From the NCBI GenBank assembly GCA_003132865.1, contig PKYZ01000407.1, forward strand, positions 1 to 16,533: a DNA stretch of 16,533 bases. The letters run 5' to 3'. The notes under the pieces are model-generated. The model did no database searches, had not been told where the DNA came from, and was given only the letters and a program-made list of their open reading frames with translations. Numbering within the stretch: the stretch's first letter is position 1; each line of letters begins with the position of its first letter. Below are positions 1 through 9,903 of this stretch, in pieces. A program made the position numbers and the translations under genes. The stretch is from Bryobacterales bacterium (lineage in GTDB: Bacteria; Acidobacteriota; Terriglobia; Bryobacterales; Bryobacteraceae).

Positions 1-1
1 C

Positions 2-73
2 GACTACGTGATGTCGGAGGGCGTAGAGGCCCACCCGCTCTCCTGCGCCCCCGTTACCCTGGATAGCCGTTAG
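2..73 (+). CDS. 3' end of an unidentified gene (partial)
   Basis: An open frame enters from the left edge and ends at TAG 71-73, giving 23 residues that finish in APVTLDSR. Nineteen of the 23 third codon positions are G or C, matching the codon bias of the confident genes in this window, while the other two forward frames give less protein-like sequence or stop at once. I do not recognise the family from so short a tail. It could be a chance open frame; the next plus-strand gene starts 264 bases later, so it need not belong to the same operon. Confidence 0.4.
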   Translation, partial: DYVMSEGVEAHPLSCAPVTLDSR

Positions 74-337
74 CGAGTCAACCCCCTTGGTCTTTGACAA
101 CCGGATAAACGACCGTACCTGGTCCGCGATTAGTGTCTCTCGAGCCGGCCTTTTTTAACCTTTTCTAATGCCCCGCGTAACCAATTTGCTCGTTCCCAAG
201 CCACGTAGCACCCGCCCCGCCCCGCCACCGACCGCCTATAACCCACCACCTTCTTTCGATCCAACCACTTGGGCTTTGATTGGACGCATGCTTGCGCCAC
301 CCTGGAACAATTCCGCGCATACAGGTGTCTCAATAGT
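74..337. other. Non-coding gap upstream of the ABC transporter genes
   Basis: No open frame here has convincing codon bias or recognisable protein sequence. A perfect TTGACA lies at 94-99, but no good -10 box follows at 16-18 bases. A run of six T at 151-156 follows a GCCGGC palindrome, and TCTAAT at 164-169 resembles a -10 box without a -35 partner. The transcription start for the ATPase gene probably lies in this stretch, but I cannot place it. Open frames on either strand across the region look like shadows. Confidence 0.5.
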
Positions 338-1102
338 ATGCTCGAAGTCCGCAACCTGACGAAGCTGTATATCCGCAGGCCCGCGGTCGACGATGTCAGC
401 TTTACCATCCGGCCGGGCGAGATCCTCGGATACCTGGGACCCAACGGCTCCGGAAAAAGCACTACCGTCAAGATGTTGACCGGTCTCCTGGAGCCGTCGC
501 GCGGACTGATCCTCTACCAGGGGCGCAATATCCGGCAGGACCTGATCGGTTACAAAAAATCCCTCGGCTACGTGCCCGAAGAACCCAACCTGTACCCATA
601 CTTGACCGGCCGCGAATACCTGCAGCTCGTCGGGCGCCTGCGCTGCCTCCCGGCTGCGCCGCTGGAATCCAGAATCGACCAACTGTTGAACCTCCTGTCG
701 CTCCACGAACACCGCTATTCGCCCATCTCCTCCTATTCCAAGGGCATGAAGCAGAAAATCCTCATCTCGGCCGCCTTGCTGCACAATCCCGATGTCCTGG
801 TCTTCGACGAGCCGCTCTCGGGCCTCGACGTCACTACCAGCCTGGTGTTCAAGAACCTCATCAAGGCGCTGGCGCGCGAGGGCAAGGTCATTCTGTACAG
901 CTCGCACGTGCTGGAGGTAGTGGAGAAGGTGTGCACCAGCGTCATCATTCTGCGCAAGGGATGCGTAGTGGCGAACGACTCGGTGGCGCACTTGCGGGAC
1001 CTCTTGGCGCTGCCCTCACTCGAAGACGTCTTTTCGCAACTGGTTCAGCAGGAAGACACCGAAAAGATCGCCGAAGACATCATGGATGTGATGCAAGCCT
1101 GA
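338..1102 (+). CDS. ABC-2 type transporter, ATP-binding protein
   Basis: This 254-residue cytoplasmic ATPase would power the membrane protein encoded just downstream. Visible motifs are Walker A GPNGSGKST (34-42), an ABC signature in the variant form SYSKGMKQK (132-140), Walker B VLVFDEP (153-159), the D-loop SGLD (161-164) and the switch histidine H190 in SSH. The Q-loop reads YVPEEPNLYPYLTGRE (78-93), with glutamate where many ABC ATPases have glutamine; this form is frequent in ABC-2 drug or polysaccharide exporters. The frame is open further upstream to 269, but homology to the family begins at MLEVRNLTKLY, so ATG 338 was chosen; AGGTG at 323-327 is a weak ribosome site. The stop is 9 bases before the permease start, so the two are one operon. 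The substrate is not predictable from sequence. Confidence 0.93.
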   Translation: MLEVRNLTKLYIRRPAVDDVSFTIRPGEILGYLGPNGSGKSTTVKMLTGLLEPSRGLILYQGRNIRQDLIGYKKSLGYVPEEPNLYPYLTGREYLQLVGRLRCLPAAPLESRIDQLLNLLSLHEHRYSPISSYSKGMKQKILISAALLHNPDVLVFDEPLSGLDVTTSLVFKNLIKALAREGKVILYSSHVLEVVEKVCTSVIILRKGCVVANDSVAHLRDLLALPSLEDVFSQLVQQEDTEKIAEDIMDVMQA

Positions 1103-1106
1103 GGAG
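1101..1106 (+). promoter_or_regulatory. Ribosome binding site of the ABC-2 permease
   Basis: GAGGAG lies 5 bases before ATG 1112 and overlaps the ATPase stop codon, so the permease is probably translated in step with the ATPase. It is one of the few clear Shine-Dalgarno sites in the window. Confidence 0.75.
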
Positions 1107-1111
1107 TCGCC

Positions 1112-2842
1112 ATGGCCCCTGCGCTGGAGAACGAAATCTCTCAATTCCGCGAGCTCGCGCGGCATTTCTTCAGCCGCTTCTTCGATAACGACCTGGTCGC
1201 GATCAACTCGGACGATGCGGACATGCGCGCCACCGTCGTCAACATTCTCGCCATGCTGGCCGCGCCCGGCATGCTGTTGCCATTCCTGTTTCTATCGAAG
1301 TACGTCAAGCTGCAGGATGCGCCGATGTATGTGCGCGACCTGGCCTCCCTGGGCGAGAAGGAATTCTTCATTTGCTTTTCGATGACGGTGATGGGGTTGG
1401 TGACGGTCATCGAGTGGGAGATGCTCTTCCCCGACCGCCGCGACTATGCCAACCTGACTCCGCTGCCGATCCGGCTGCGCACTACGTTCGGCGCGAAAAT
1501 CGCGGCCCTACTGGCCTTCCTGACGATTTTCTCCGTGACCATCAACGCGTTCTCGCCCGTGATGTTTCCGGCGGTCGTAACCCAGAAGGGGTCCTTGATG
1601 ACCGTGGCCGCCTTTGCCCGCTGTCACGTGATCAGCATTCTGGCTGCGAATACCTTCGTGTTCTTCCTCTGCATCGCGGTGCAAGGGATTCTGATGAACG
1701 TGCTGGGATACCGCCTCTTCCGGCGCGTCTCGCCTTACGTGCAATTCGGGCTGGTGGCGCTGCTGATCCTGATGTTTCTGCTGTCCGCGCGCATCGTCTC
1801 CGAGTTACAACCGCACGCGGCCATCAACCCCGCCGCCGTCTACGCATTTCCGCCGCTCTGGTTTCTGGGTCTATATCAGACACAATTGGGCTGGACCAAT
1901 CCCGTGTTCCGCGATCTGGCCGCGTCGGCCCGCCTGGCCGCGGGATGGACCACCGCCGGAGCCCTGGCCACTTACCTTCTGAGTTACAAGAGACATGTCA
2001 CCAGATCGCTCGAAAGCGCGGATGAATTCTCTACCGTACCGTCTTCTATGGAGAGATTCGTGGGCCGCCTGCTCGACCGATTTGTGGTGCGCGATGGGTT
2101 GCAACAGGCTGCGTTCTATTTCATTTGGAAAACCCTCACCCGCAGCCGCCGCCACAAGCTGCTCTTCGCGGCCTATGTAGCCGTGGGCTGCGCCTTGATA
2201 TTCGAGGGCCTGGCGGTGCTGGTGGCGCGCGGCGGCAATTCCTGGATGTACCGGCCCATACCCGAGCTGTTGCCCGCGCCGCTGATACTCGCCTTCTTCA
2301 TCCTATGCGGCATGCGGCATGTGTTTGCAGTGCCCGCCGAATTGCGAGCCAACTGGGTGTTCCAGGTTTCAGACCGCGGCGAAGCCCGCCGGTGTCTGGC
2401 CGGCGTCAAGAAAGCTATGATCGTCCTGGGTGTCGTTCCGCTGTTCACGCTGCTGCTCCCGCTGCATGTGCTGTTCTGGGGCTGGCGGACCGCGCTGCTC
2501 CACATGTTATTCGGAGCAGTTGTATCTTTGCTGTTAGTGGACGTGCTTTTGGTCAGCTTTGAAAAGTTCCCATTTACCTGCTCCTATCTGCCGGGTAAAG
2601 CGAACCTGAAGGTATCCTGGCCAATCTATCTGTTTGGCTTCACCACTTATGTTTCGGCGTTTCTAACGCTGGAACATTGGATGTTGCAACGTCCCCTGCG
2701 TTTTGCCTGGCTGGCGGCGGTGGTCATCCTGGTGCGCCTGGCGCTGGCCGTCTACCGCTGGCGCGTGGTCGGGCACGATGTGGCGCTGGTCTTCGACGAG
2801 CAGCCCGAGCCCCTGGTACGAACTCTCAACCTGTGGGCTTAG
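1112..2842 (+). CDS. ABC-2 type transporter, large membrane protein
   Basis: This 576-residue polytopic protein has about 12-13 predicted hydrophobic segments, near residues 40-63, 84-106, 126-155, 171-198, 209-231, 240-256, 272-292, 350-373, 386-407, 435-458, 460-483, 502-524 and 530-549. It is about twice the size of a usual single ABC-2 permease and falls into two halves separated by a charged loop (about 293-349), so it may act as a fused permease pair; that is inference. No signal peptide or large extracellular domain is visible. It starts 9 bases after the ATPase gene, which makes it that protein's membrane partner in an exporter. The similarity is to uncharacterised permease-like proteins rather than to a transporter of known substrate. 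The stop is followed by a 34-base gap to the next small gene. Confidence 0.85.
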   Translation: MAPALENEISQFRELARHFFSRFFDNDLVAINSDDADMRATVVNILAMLAAPGMLLPFLFLSKYVKLQDAPMYVRDLASLGEKEFFICFSMTVMGLVTVIEWEMLFPDRRDYANLTPLPIRLRTTFGAKIAALLAFLTIFSVTINAFSPVMFPAVVTQKGSLMTVAAFARCHVISILAANTFVFFLCIAVQGILMNVLGYRLFRRVSPYVQFGLVALLILMFLLSARIVSELQPHAAINPAAVYAFPPLWFLGLYQTQLGWTNPVFRDLAASARLAAGWTTAGALATYLLSYKRHVTRSLESADEFSTVPSSMERFVGRLLDRFVVRDGLQQAAFYFIWKTLTRSRRHKLLFAAYVAVGCALIFEGLAVLVARGGNSWMYRPIPELLPAPLILAFFILCGMRHVFAVPAELRANWVFQVSDRGEARRCLAGVKKAMIVLGVVPLFTLLLPLHVLFWGWRTALLHMLFGAVVSLLLVDVLLVSFEKFPFTCSYLPGKANLKVSWPIYLFGFTTYVSAFLTLEHWMLQRPLRFAWLAAVVILVRLALAVYRWRVVGHDVALVFDEQPEPLVRTLNLWA

Positions 2843-2864
2843 GGGTCTGCCCCACTAAACCTTG

Positions 2865-2870
2865 TATATT
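2865..2870 (+). promoter_or_regulatory. Putative leaderless -10 box for the small secreted-protein gene
   Basis: TATATT ends 6 bases before ATG 2877, so a transcript starting 6-8 bases after the box would begin at the start codon. No good Shine-Dalgarno sequence precedes the ATG, which fits leaderless translation. No -35 box is recognisable. Confidence 0.45.
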
Positions 2871-2876
2871 GGCAGA

Positions 2877-3026
2877 ATGCGAACCCCGTTGTGCCTGCTG
2901 TTAGTGATGCTGCCTCTGGCGGCGCAAACCGACGGCGACCTCTGCGGCATATTCATCTTCAACGCCGTGCTGGAGCTCAATCCCTGGTTTGCCTGCATGG
3001 GACTCAAGGCGGTGCAATCACGATGA
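2877..3026 (+). CDS. Small secreted protein, 49 residues, unknown function
   Basis: This short frame encodes a peptide starting MRTPLCLLLVMLPLAAQ: a basic residue, a hydrophobic stretch and a small-residue cleavage site (likely after LAA or AAQ). That leaves a mature peptide of about 32 residues with two cysteines (C23 and C40), which could form a disulfide outside the membrane. Its TGA at 3024-3026 overlaps the hydrolase start codon in an ATGA junction, a usual sign of translational coupling, and a -10-like TATATT sits 6 bases before its ATG. A different frame across the same bases is open, but it encodes an arginine-rich sequence unlike any signal peptide. I do not recognise the family. It may be a true micro-gene or a leader that couples translation to the hydrolase. 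Confidence 0.6.
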   Translation: MRTPLCLLLVMLPLAAQTDGDLCGIFIFNAVLELNPWFACMGLKAVQSR

Positions 3027-3853
3027 TGACGTCGATGCTCCTTCTCGGCCTTGCCGCCCTGGTCTATGGCGCGATCTATTTCGTCGTCAGCCGCCTGATC
3101 TTTCGGCCCCTGCGTTATCCCGGCGGCAAGTGGCACACGCAAGAGGAATTGGGAGCGCAAGATGTCTGGCTTCGCACGAGCGATGGCCTCCGCCTGCACG
3201 CCTGGTTCCTGGAAGCGCCGGGCAGCCGGCTGGTCACCATGTACCTCAAGGGCAATGGCGCCAACCTGACGAATCGCCCGGGCCACTTGCGCGAGATAAC
3301 CGCCGCGGGCTCCTCGGTTCTGATTTTGGACTATCGGGGCTATGGCAAGAGTGAGGGCCGCCCCACCGAACGAGGCTTGTATCGCGACGCCGATGCGGCC
3401 TACGATCGGCTCATCGGCATGGGCTACGAACCCGGGCAGATCGTGGTGCTCGGCGAGTCGCTCGGTTCGGCGGTGGCGGTGGACTTGGCGCGCCGCCGCC
3501 CGTGCGCCGGTGTGATTCTGGAGTGTCCGTTCACTTCGTTCTCGGCCCTGGCCGGAACCATCGTGCCGTTGGCCGGCCGGCTATTCGCGAGCGGTTTCAA
3601 CTCGCTCGGCAAGATCGGCGGCGTGCATGCGCCCCTGCTGATCATCCATGGCGACCACGATCGCATAGCGCCTTGTGCCATGGGGCGCGCCTTGTTCGAG
3701 GCAGCCAACGAACCGAAGTCGTTTTGGACCGTCGAGGGCGCCACGCACATTGACATCGTCCAAGTGGCCGGTCCGCTCTACCGCGCGCGATTGCAGGCGT
3801 TTTATGAAAGCATCCTTTCGCGGCCAGGCGCCAGCACCGGTACACTGACCTGA
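3023..3853 (+). CDS. Membrane-anchored alpha/beta hydrolase (BEM46/ABHD13-like)
   Basis: This 276-residue serine hydrolase has an N-terminal hydrophobic anchor (about 3-22) followed by an alpha/beta fold. The nucleophile motif GESLGS places Ser146, HGDHDR places the acid at Asp213, and GATHID places His242, so the catalytic triad is complete. The oxyanion-side segment is KGNGANLT, where relatives usually have HGN. DYRGYGKSEG (about 109-118) is typical of the BEM46/ABHD13 group of putative esterases or thioesterases; the substrate is unknown. Start ATG 3023 was chosen because the anchor begins there and it overlaps the upstream small gene's stop (ATGA). The frame is open back to 2891, but that extension is arginine-rich and not family-like. 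Only one base separates its stop from the next gene. Confidence 0.85.
   Translation: MMTSMLLLGLAALVYGAIYFVVSRLIFRPLRYPGGKWHTQEELGAQDVWLRTSDGLRLHAWFLEAPGSRLVTMYLKGNGANLTNRPGHLREITAAGSSVLILDYRGYGKSEGRPTERGLYRDADAAYDRLIGMGYEPGQIVVLGESLGSAVAVDLARRRPCAGVILECPFTSFSALAGTIVPLAGRLFASGFNSLGKIGGVHAPLLIIHGDHDRIAPCAMGRALFEAANEPKSFWTVEGATHIDIVQVAGPLYRARLQAFYESILSRPGASTGTLT
3841..3846 (+). promoter_or_regulatory. Possible leaderless -10 box for the TMEM175-like gene
   Basis: TACACT ends 8 bases before ATG 3855, inside the last codons of the hydrolase gene, and no Shine-Dalgarno site precedes that ATG. It follows the arrangement seen at other starts in the window but is the weakest of them; readthrough from the hydrolase gene could be enough. 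Confidence 0.25.
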
Positions 3854-3854
3854 T

Positions 3855-4479
3855 ATGAGCACTTCCTACGATCGGATCGCCGGCCAAAGCGTGGAGCGCT
3901 CGGCGGCCCTCAGCGACGGTGTGTTCGCAGTCGCCATGACGCTGCTGGTGCTGGATCTGCGCGCCCCCGCCGTGGAAGCGGTCCACAACGAACAGGACCT
4001 GTGGCTGGCGCTGGGCGCGCTCGCGCCGCGGCTCGTCATGTGCGCCATGACCTTCATGACGCTGGGGATCTTCTGGGTCGGCCAGCAGACGCAACTGAAC
4101 CATTTGAGCCGTTCGGACCGCAGCCTTTCGTGGATGCACATCCTCTTTGTGTTCGCGGTTTCCATGACGCCGTTCTCCACCATGCTGTTGGCCGGCTTCA
4201 TAGCCTACCGGATCGCGCTGCTGGTCTATTGGGTGAACCTGCTGCTGGGCGGTCACGCTGTACTTCACGTGGGTGTGTGCGCTGGGCCTCGGCCTGGTGC
4301 GGGACGACATTCCCTCAGCGGTGGCCGCCGCCATCAAGCGCCGGATCGTCATCGGACAGGCGCTCTATGCATTCGGCGCGCTGCTGTGCATGGTGAGCAC
4401 CTATTTGAGCATCGGATTCATCGTCTTGGTGCAACTGAACTACGCGATCGCGCCCCGCCTTCCCGGGCGCGGCCGGTGA
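3855..4479 (+). pseudogene. TMEM175-family (DUF1211) potassium channel, one-base frameshift
   Basis: Bacterial TMEM175 proteins are about 200-residue, six-helix potassium channel subunits that assemble as tetramers. The first 132 residues include the family signature near the start of helix 1, here R15-xxx-LSD (15-21) followed by GVFAVAMTLLVLDL; phenylalanine is the commoner residue where Leu19 stands. Good helices follow near 52-76, 92-114 and 117-131. At about 4251 the frame breaks. Removing one G from GGCGG joins LLLG to VTLYFTWVCALGLGLVRDD in the next frame, which continues family-like to TGA 4477-4479 for a total near 207 residues. Without that correction, translation runs into arginine- and proline-rich nonsense to 4508. 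Both halves keep coding character, so this is a very recent mutation or a sequencing error. Confidence 0.8.
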
Positions 4480-4493
4480 TATTGATCCAGGTA

Positions 4494-4499
4494 GGGGAG
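4494..4499 (+). promoter_or_regulatory. Ribosome binding site of the DUF3995 gene
   Basis: GGGGAG lies 8 bases before ATG 4508 and 5 bases before the in-frame GTG 4505. Either start codon can be served, so the site does not fully settle the choice. Confidence 0.5.
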
Positions 4500-4504
4500 A
4501 ATAC

Positions 4505-4921
4505 GTGATGATCCTGGCGGTTCTGGCATCTTCGATTCTGTGTGCTCTCGGCGTCGTTCATCTCTATTGGGCGGCGGGTGGCGCAAGGGGCAAAAGCGCC
4601 GCCGTGCCTTCGCTGAACGGAAAACCGGTATTGTCTCCGGGCGTCCTCGGGACGGCGATGGTCGGCGTGGGACTGTTTGCCATGGCGGCGCTCGTCATCG
4701 TGACTGCCGTCGGGTCGCCTGCACGCGTTCTTGAAATGCCGCTCCGAGCCGGAACGGGTTTGATAGGGCTGGTGTTTGCGGCGCGGGCGATCGGTGACTT
4801 CAGGTATGTCGGATTCTTCAAACGTGCCCGAGATGGTGAGTTCGCGCGCTGTGACACCTATCTCTATTCCCCTCTGTGCCTCCTGCTAGCGGGGCTGATC
4901 GGCGCGGTCGCCATCGCCTAG
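4505..4921 (+). CDS. DUF3995-family small membrane protein
   Basis: The product is 138 residues if it starts at GTG 4505, or 137 from ATG 4508. It contains four hydrophobic segments near 5-25, 48-70, 78-95 and 116-137, and the length and layout of DUF3995 proteins: an N-terminal helix carrying GVVHLYWAAGG, a loop with PVLSPG, and a third segment ending AARAIGDFRYVGFFKR. The family has no established function. Its start is 25 bases after the frameshifted channel gene, so the two are probably co-transcribed. It faces the CoA-transferase beta gene end to end, with only 15 bases between the two stop codons. Confidence 0.75.
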   Translation: MMILAVLASSILCALGVVHLYWAAGGARGKSAAVPSLNGKPVLSPGVLGTAMVGVGLFAMAALVIVTAVGSPARVLEMPLRAGTGLIGLVFAARAIGDFRYVGFFKRARDGEFARCDTYLYSPLCLLLAGLIGAVAIA

Positions 4922-4926
4922 CAGGA

Positions 4927-4955
4927 TGCGGAAATACTAAGCAGTGATCTCCGCA
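4927..4955. terminator. Possible hairpin at the convergent junction
   Basis: TGCGGA (4927-4932) is the reverse complement of TCCGCA (4950-4955), with a 17-base loop; the arms extend by GGA and TCC if one G is bulged. It lies in and just beyond the 15-base gap between two convergent genes, reaching into the end of the CoA-transferase beta frame. There is no T-tract on either side, so intrinsic termination is uncertain. Confidence 0.25.
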
Positions 4956-5698
4956 GTCCGCGCGTGCAGGGCGCGCAGCACCTCCAACTCACCGGGGGCT
5001 GGCGGCATGGTGTCTTCCACCGCTGGCGCGAATCGCACGTCCCAGCCTGTGCTGTTGCGCACCTGTTCGCGCGTTACGCCCGGATGAATGCTGGTCACCA
5101 CCATCTCGTTCGATTCCGCCTCGGGCCGCATGATGCAAAGATCCGTAACCAACAGCGTGGGACCCTTGGTCGGGATGCCCAACTCACGCCGCTCGCGGCC
5201 AGTCCGCCCATGTCCGAGCGTGGTCAGAAAATCCAACTGCGCCACAAAACTCCTCGCGTTCTGCGGCATGACGATGAAGATCTGCCCGCAGCCCGTGGCG
5301 ATCTCCGTCGCCCCGCCGCTGCCCGGCAGGCGCACCTTGGGATGTGCGTACTCGCCGATCACCGTGCTGTTCAAATTGCCGAACCGGTCGACTTGCGCGC
5401 CACTTAGAAATCCCACGCTGATGCGGCCGCCCTGCAGCCAGTACCGGAACACCTCCGGCACAGAGACTGTAGTGAGCGCGGTTTCGCAGAGTTCACCGTC
5501 TCCGATCGAAAGCGGCAGCGCAGCGGGCCGGGTCTCCAGCGTGCCGGACTCGTAAATCAGCGTGACCGACGGAGCATGCGTCAGCCGCGCCAGGTTGCAG
5601 GCCGCCGAAGGCAGCCCAATGCCTACGAAGCAGATGTCATCGTTGCGAAGGGCGCGCGCCGCGGCGACGGTCATCATCTCCGGCGATGTGTAGGTCAT
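4937..5698 (-). CDS. Class I CoA-transferase, beta subunit
   Basis: This 253-residue protein pairs with the alpha subunit to move coenzyme A between an acyl-CoA and a free carboxylate. In family I enzymes a beta-subunit glutamate forms the covalent CoA thioester; here that residue is most likely E50 in LIYESGTLE, matching its place in glutaconate CoA-transferase beta. Other family-like stretches are VGIGLPSAACNLAR (25-38), the segment around GFLSGAQVDRFGNLNST, and LPGSGGATEIA. The start at 5698 was chosen because its ATG overlaps the alpha-subunit stop (ATGA) and homology begins there; the frame is open upstream only as a shadow of alpha. Keeping E50 argues for a true transferase rather than an IpdB-type hydrolase, which lacks the conserved glutamate. 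The substrate cannot be named. Confidence 0.88.
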   Translation of the reverse strand: MTYTSPEMMTVAAARALRNDDICFVGIGLPSAACNLARLTHAPSVTLIYESGTLETRPAALPLSIGDGELCETALTTVSVPEVFRYWLQGGRISVGFLSGAQVDRFGNLNSTVIGEYAHPKVRLPGSGGATEIATGCGQIFIVMPQNARSFVAQLDFLTTLGHGRTGRERRELGIPTKGPTLLVTDLCIMRPEAESNEMVVTSIHPGVTREQVRNSTGWDVRFAPAVEDTMPPAPGELEVLRALHARTAEITA

Positions 5699-6516
5699 CC
5701 GCCGTCCCCCGCCCGATCCAGCACGTGCGCCTGCATCCACGCGCTGAACGATTCCCGTTCCCGCGCAATGGCGTCCCACGCGATGTAGAAGGCGTTGTCG
5801 CGCGTGTAGTATCCGTGCGCGTAGGAAGGATGCGCGCCGCGCGGCGCGAGGCATATCGCGGCAATCGTCCAAGCGGGAAGGATTACGGCGTTCGCGCCCT
5901 GGCCACCGAAGTCGTTCACGATCTCTTCCACCGTCACGATGGCCAGCCGCGCGGCCAGCGCAGCTTCCTTCTGCACGCCGATAATCCCCTCGATCAGGAC
6001 GTTGCCATGGCGGTCGGCCTTCTGCGCATGGACGATGGTCACGTCCGGCCGCAGCGCCGGCACCGAAGCCAGCTCTTCGCCGGTGAACGGGCAGCGCACG
6101 AACCGGATATCGGGGTTCACCTTCGGCAGGTCCGTCCCGCGGTATCCGCGAAAGAAGGCGCACGGCATACCCGCCGCCCCGGCTTCGTAGGCGTGCGCGA
6201 TGGCACTGTGGCTGTGCTCCACGATCTCCAGCGGGCGCGGCCAGCCGCGCTCCACGGCGTCGCGCAACCGGTGCAGCGACCCGACTCCCGGGTTGCCGCC
6301 CCACGAGAAAACCAGCTTCCGCGCCGTCCCCATCCCGATCATCTGGTCGTAGATAAGGTCGGGCGTCATGCGGATCAACGTCAGGTCGCGCCGCCGCTGC
6401 CGGATGATCTCGTGCGCGGCGGCGAATGGGATCAGATGCGTGAAGCCCTCCAGCGCGATCCGATCTCCGTCGTGAACGTGGCGTGCCACCGCTTCGGAGA
6501 GGCTGAGAAATTCCAT
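5695..6516 (-). CDS. Class I CoA-transferase, alpha subunit (GctA-like)
   Basis: This 273-residue protein is the partner of the beta subunit encoded directly downstream. ALEGFTHLIPFAAAHEIIRQ (21-40), the segment MTPDLIYDQMIGMGTARK (50-67) and SWGGNPGVGSLHR (71-83) are typical of the glutaconate CoA-transferase A-like group. HAQKADRHGNV (163-173) matches the second conserved block. Start ATG 6516 lies 16 bases after the stop of the Asp-box protein and has no strong Shine-Dalgarno site. An upstream extension in the same frame only shadows the end of that gene. The family acts on dicarboxylic or aromatic acid CoA esters in different organisms. No ring-cleavage or beta-oxidation gene lies nearby to narrow the substrate. 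Confidence 0.88.
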   Translation of the reverse strand: MEFLSLSEAVARHVHDGDRIALEGFTHLIPFAAAHEIIRQRRRDLTLIRMTPDLIYDQMIGMGTARKLVFSWGGNPGVGSLHRLRDAVERGWPRPLEIVEHSHSAIAHAYEAGAAGMPCAFFRGYRGTDLPKVNPDIRFVRCPFTGEELASVPALRPDVTIVHAQKADRHGNVLIEGIIGVQKEAALAARLAIVTVEEIVNDFGGQGANAVILPAWTIAAICLAPRGAHPSYAHGYYTRDNAFYIAWDAIARERESFSAWMQAHVLDRAGDGG

Positions 6517-6532
6517 ACAGACTTGGCGCGCG

Positions 6533-9808
<3,276 letters not shown>

Positions 9809-9814
9809 GCGAGC

Positions 9815-9820
9815 AGTATA
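9815..9820 (-). promoter_or_regulatory. Leaderless-type extended -10 promoter of the Asp-box gene
   Basis: Read on the minus strand, TGTTATACT forms an extended -10 (TG, one base, TATACT). It ends 6 bases before the GTG start at 9808, so the transcript would begin at or next to the start codon. No Shine-Dalgarno site is present. This promoter would also serve the CoA-transferase genes downstream. Confidence 0.55.
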
Positions 9821-9833
9821 ACAACAGGTGGGG

Positions 9834-9879
9834 CAGGACTGCAGCCCTGCGGCCGACGTCGAGCCGACGTCCACGTCGG
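9834..9879. repeat. Cluster of inverted and direct repeats in the divergent promoter region
   Basis: GCAGG and CCTGC arms flank a CTGCAG core around 9833-9849. GCCGACGTC occurs twice, at 9852-9860 and 9863-9871, and its inverse ACGTCGG lies at 9873-9879, which can pair with CCGACGT at 9853-9859 or 9864-9870. The set falls between the two outward-facing -10 boxes and covers the expected -35 zone of the plus-strand promoter. It could be an operator or an intergenic repetitive palindrome. Confidence 0.5.
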
Positions 9880-9890
9880 ACTCTTCGCGC

Positions 9891-9896
9891 TATACT
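9891..9896 (+). promoter_or_regulatory. Leaderless-type -10 box of the DUF1080 fusion gene
   Basis: TATACT ends 7 bases before ATG 9904. There is no Shine-Dalgarno site in the short interval, so a leaderless transcript is likely. The same hexamer serves the divergent gene on the other strand. Confidence 0.55.
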
Positions 9897-9903
9897 CAAT
9901 CCG

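Noticed and set aside
94..122. A TTGACA box as a promoter for the ABC genes
   Set aside because: The -35 match is perfect, but 16-18 bases downstream there is only TACCTG or weaker, so no full promoter can be claimed.
130..471. A minus-strand open frame across the region upstream of the ABC ATPase
   Set aside because: It overlaps the start of the confident ATPase gene and its product has no recognisable domain or membrane signal; it is best read as a shadow.
2842..2854. GGGGTCTGCCCC as a terminator after the permease
   Set aside because: The stem is only four base pairs and no T-tract follows, so it is too weak to call.
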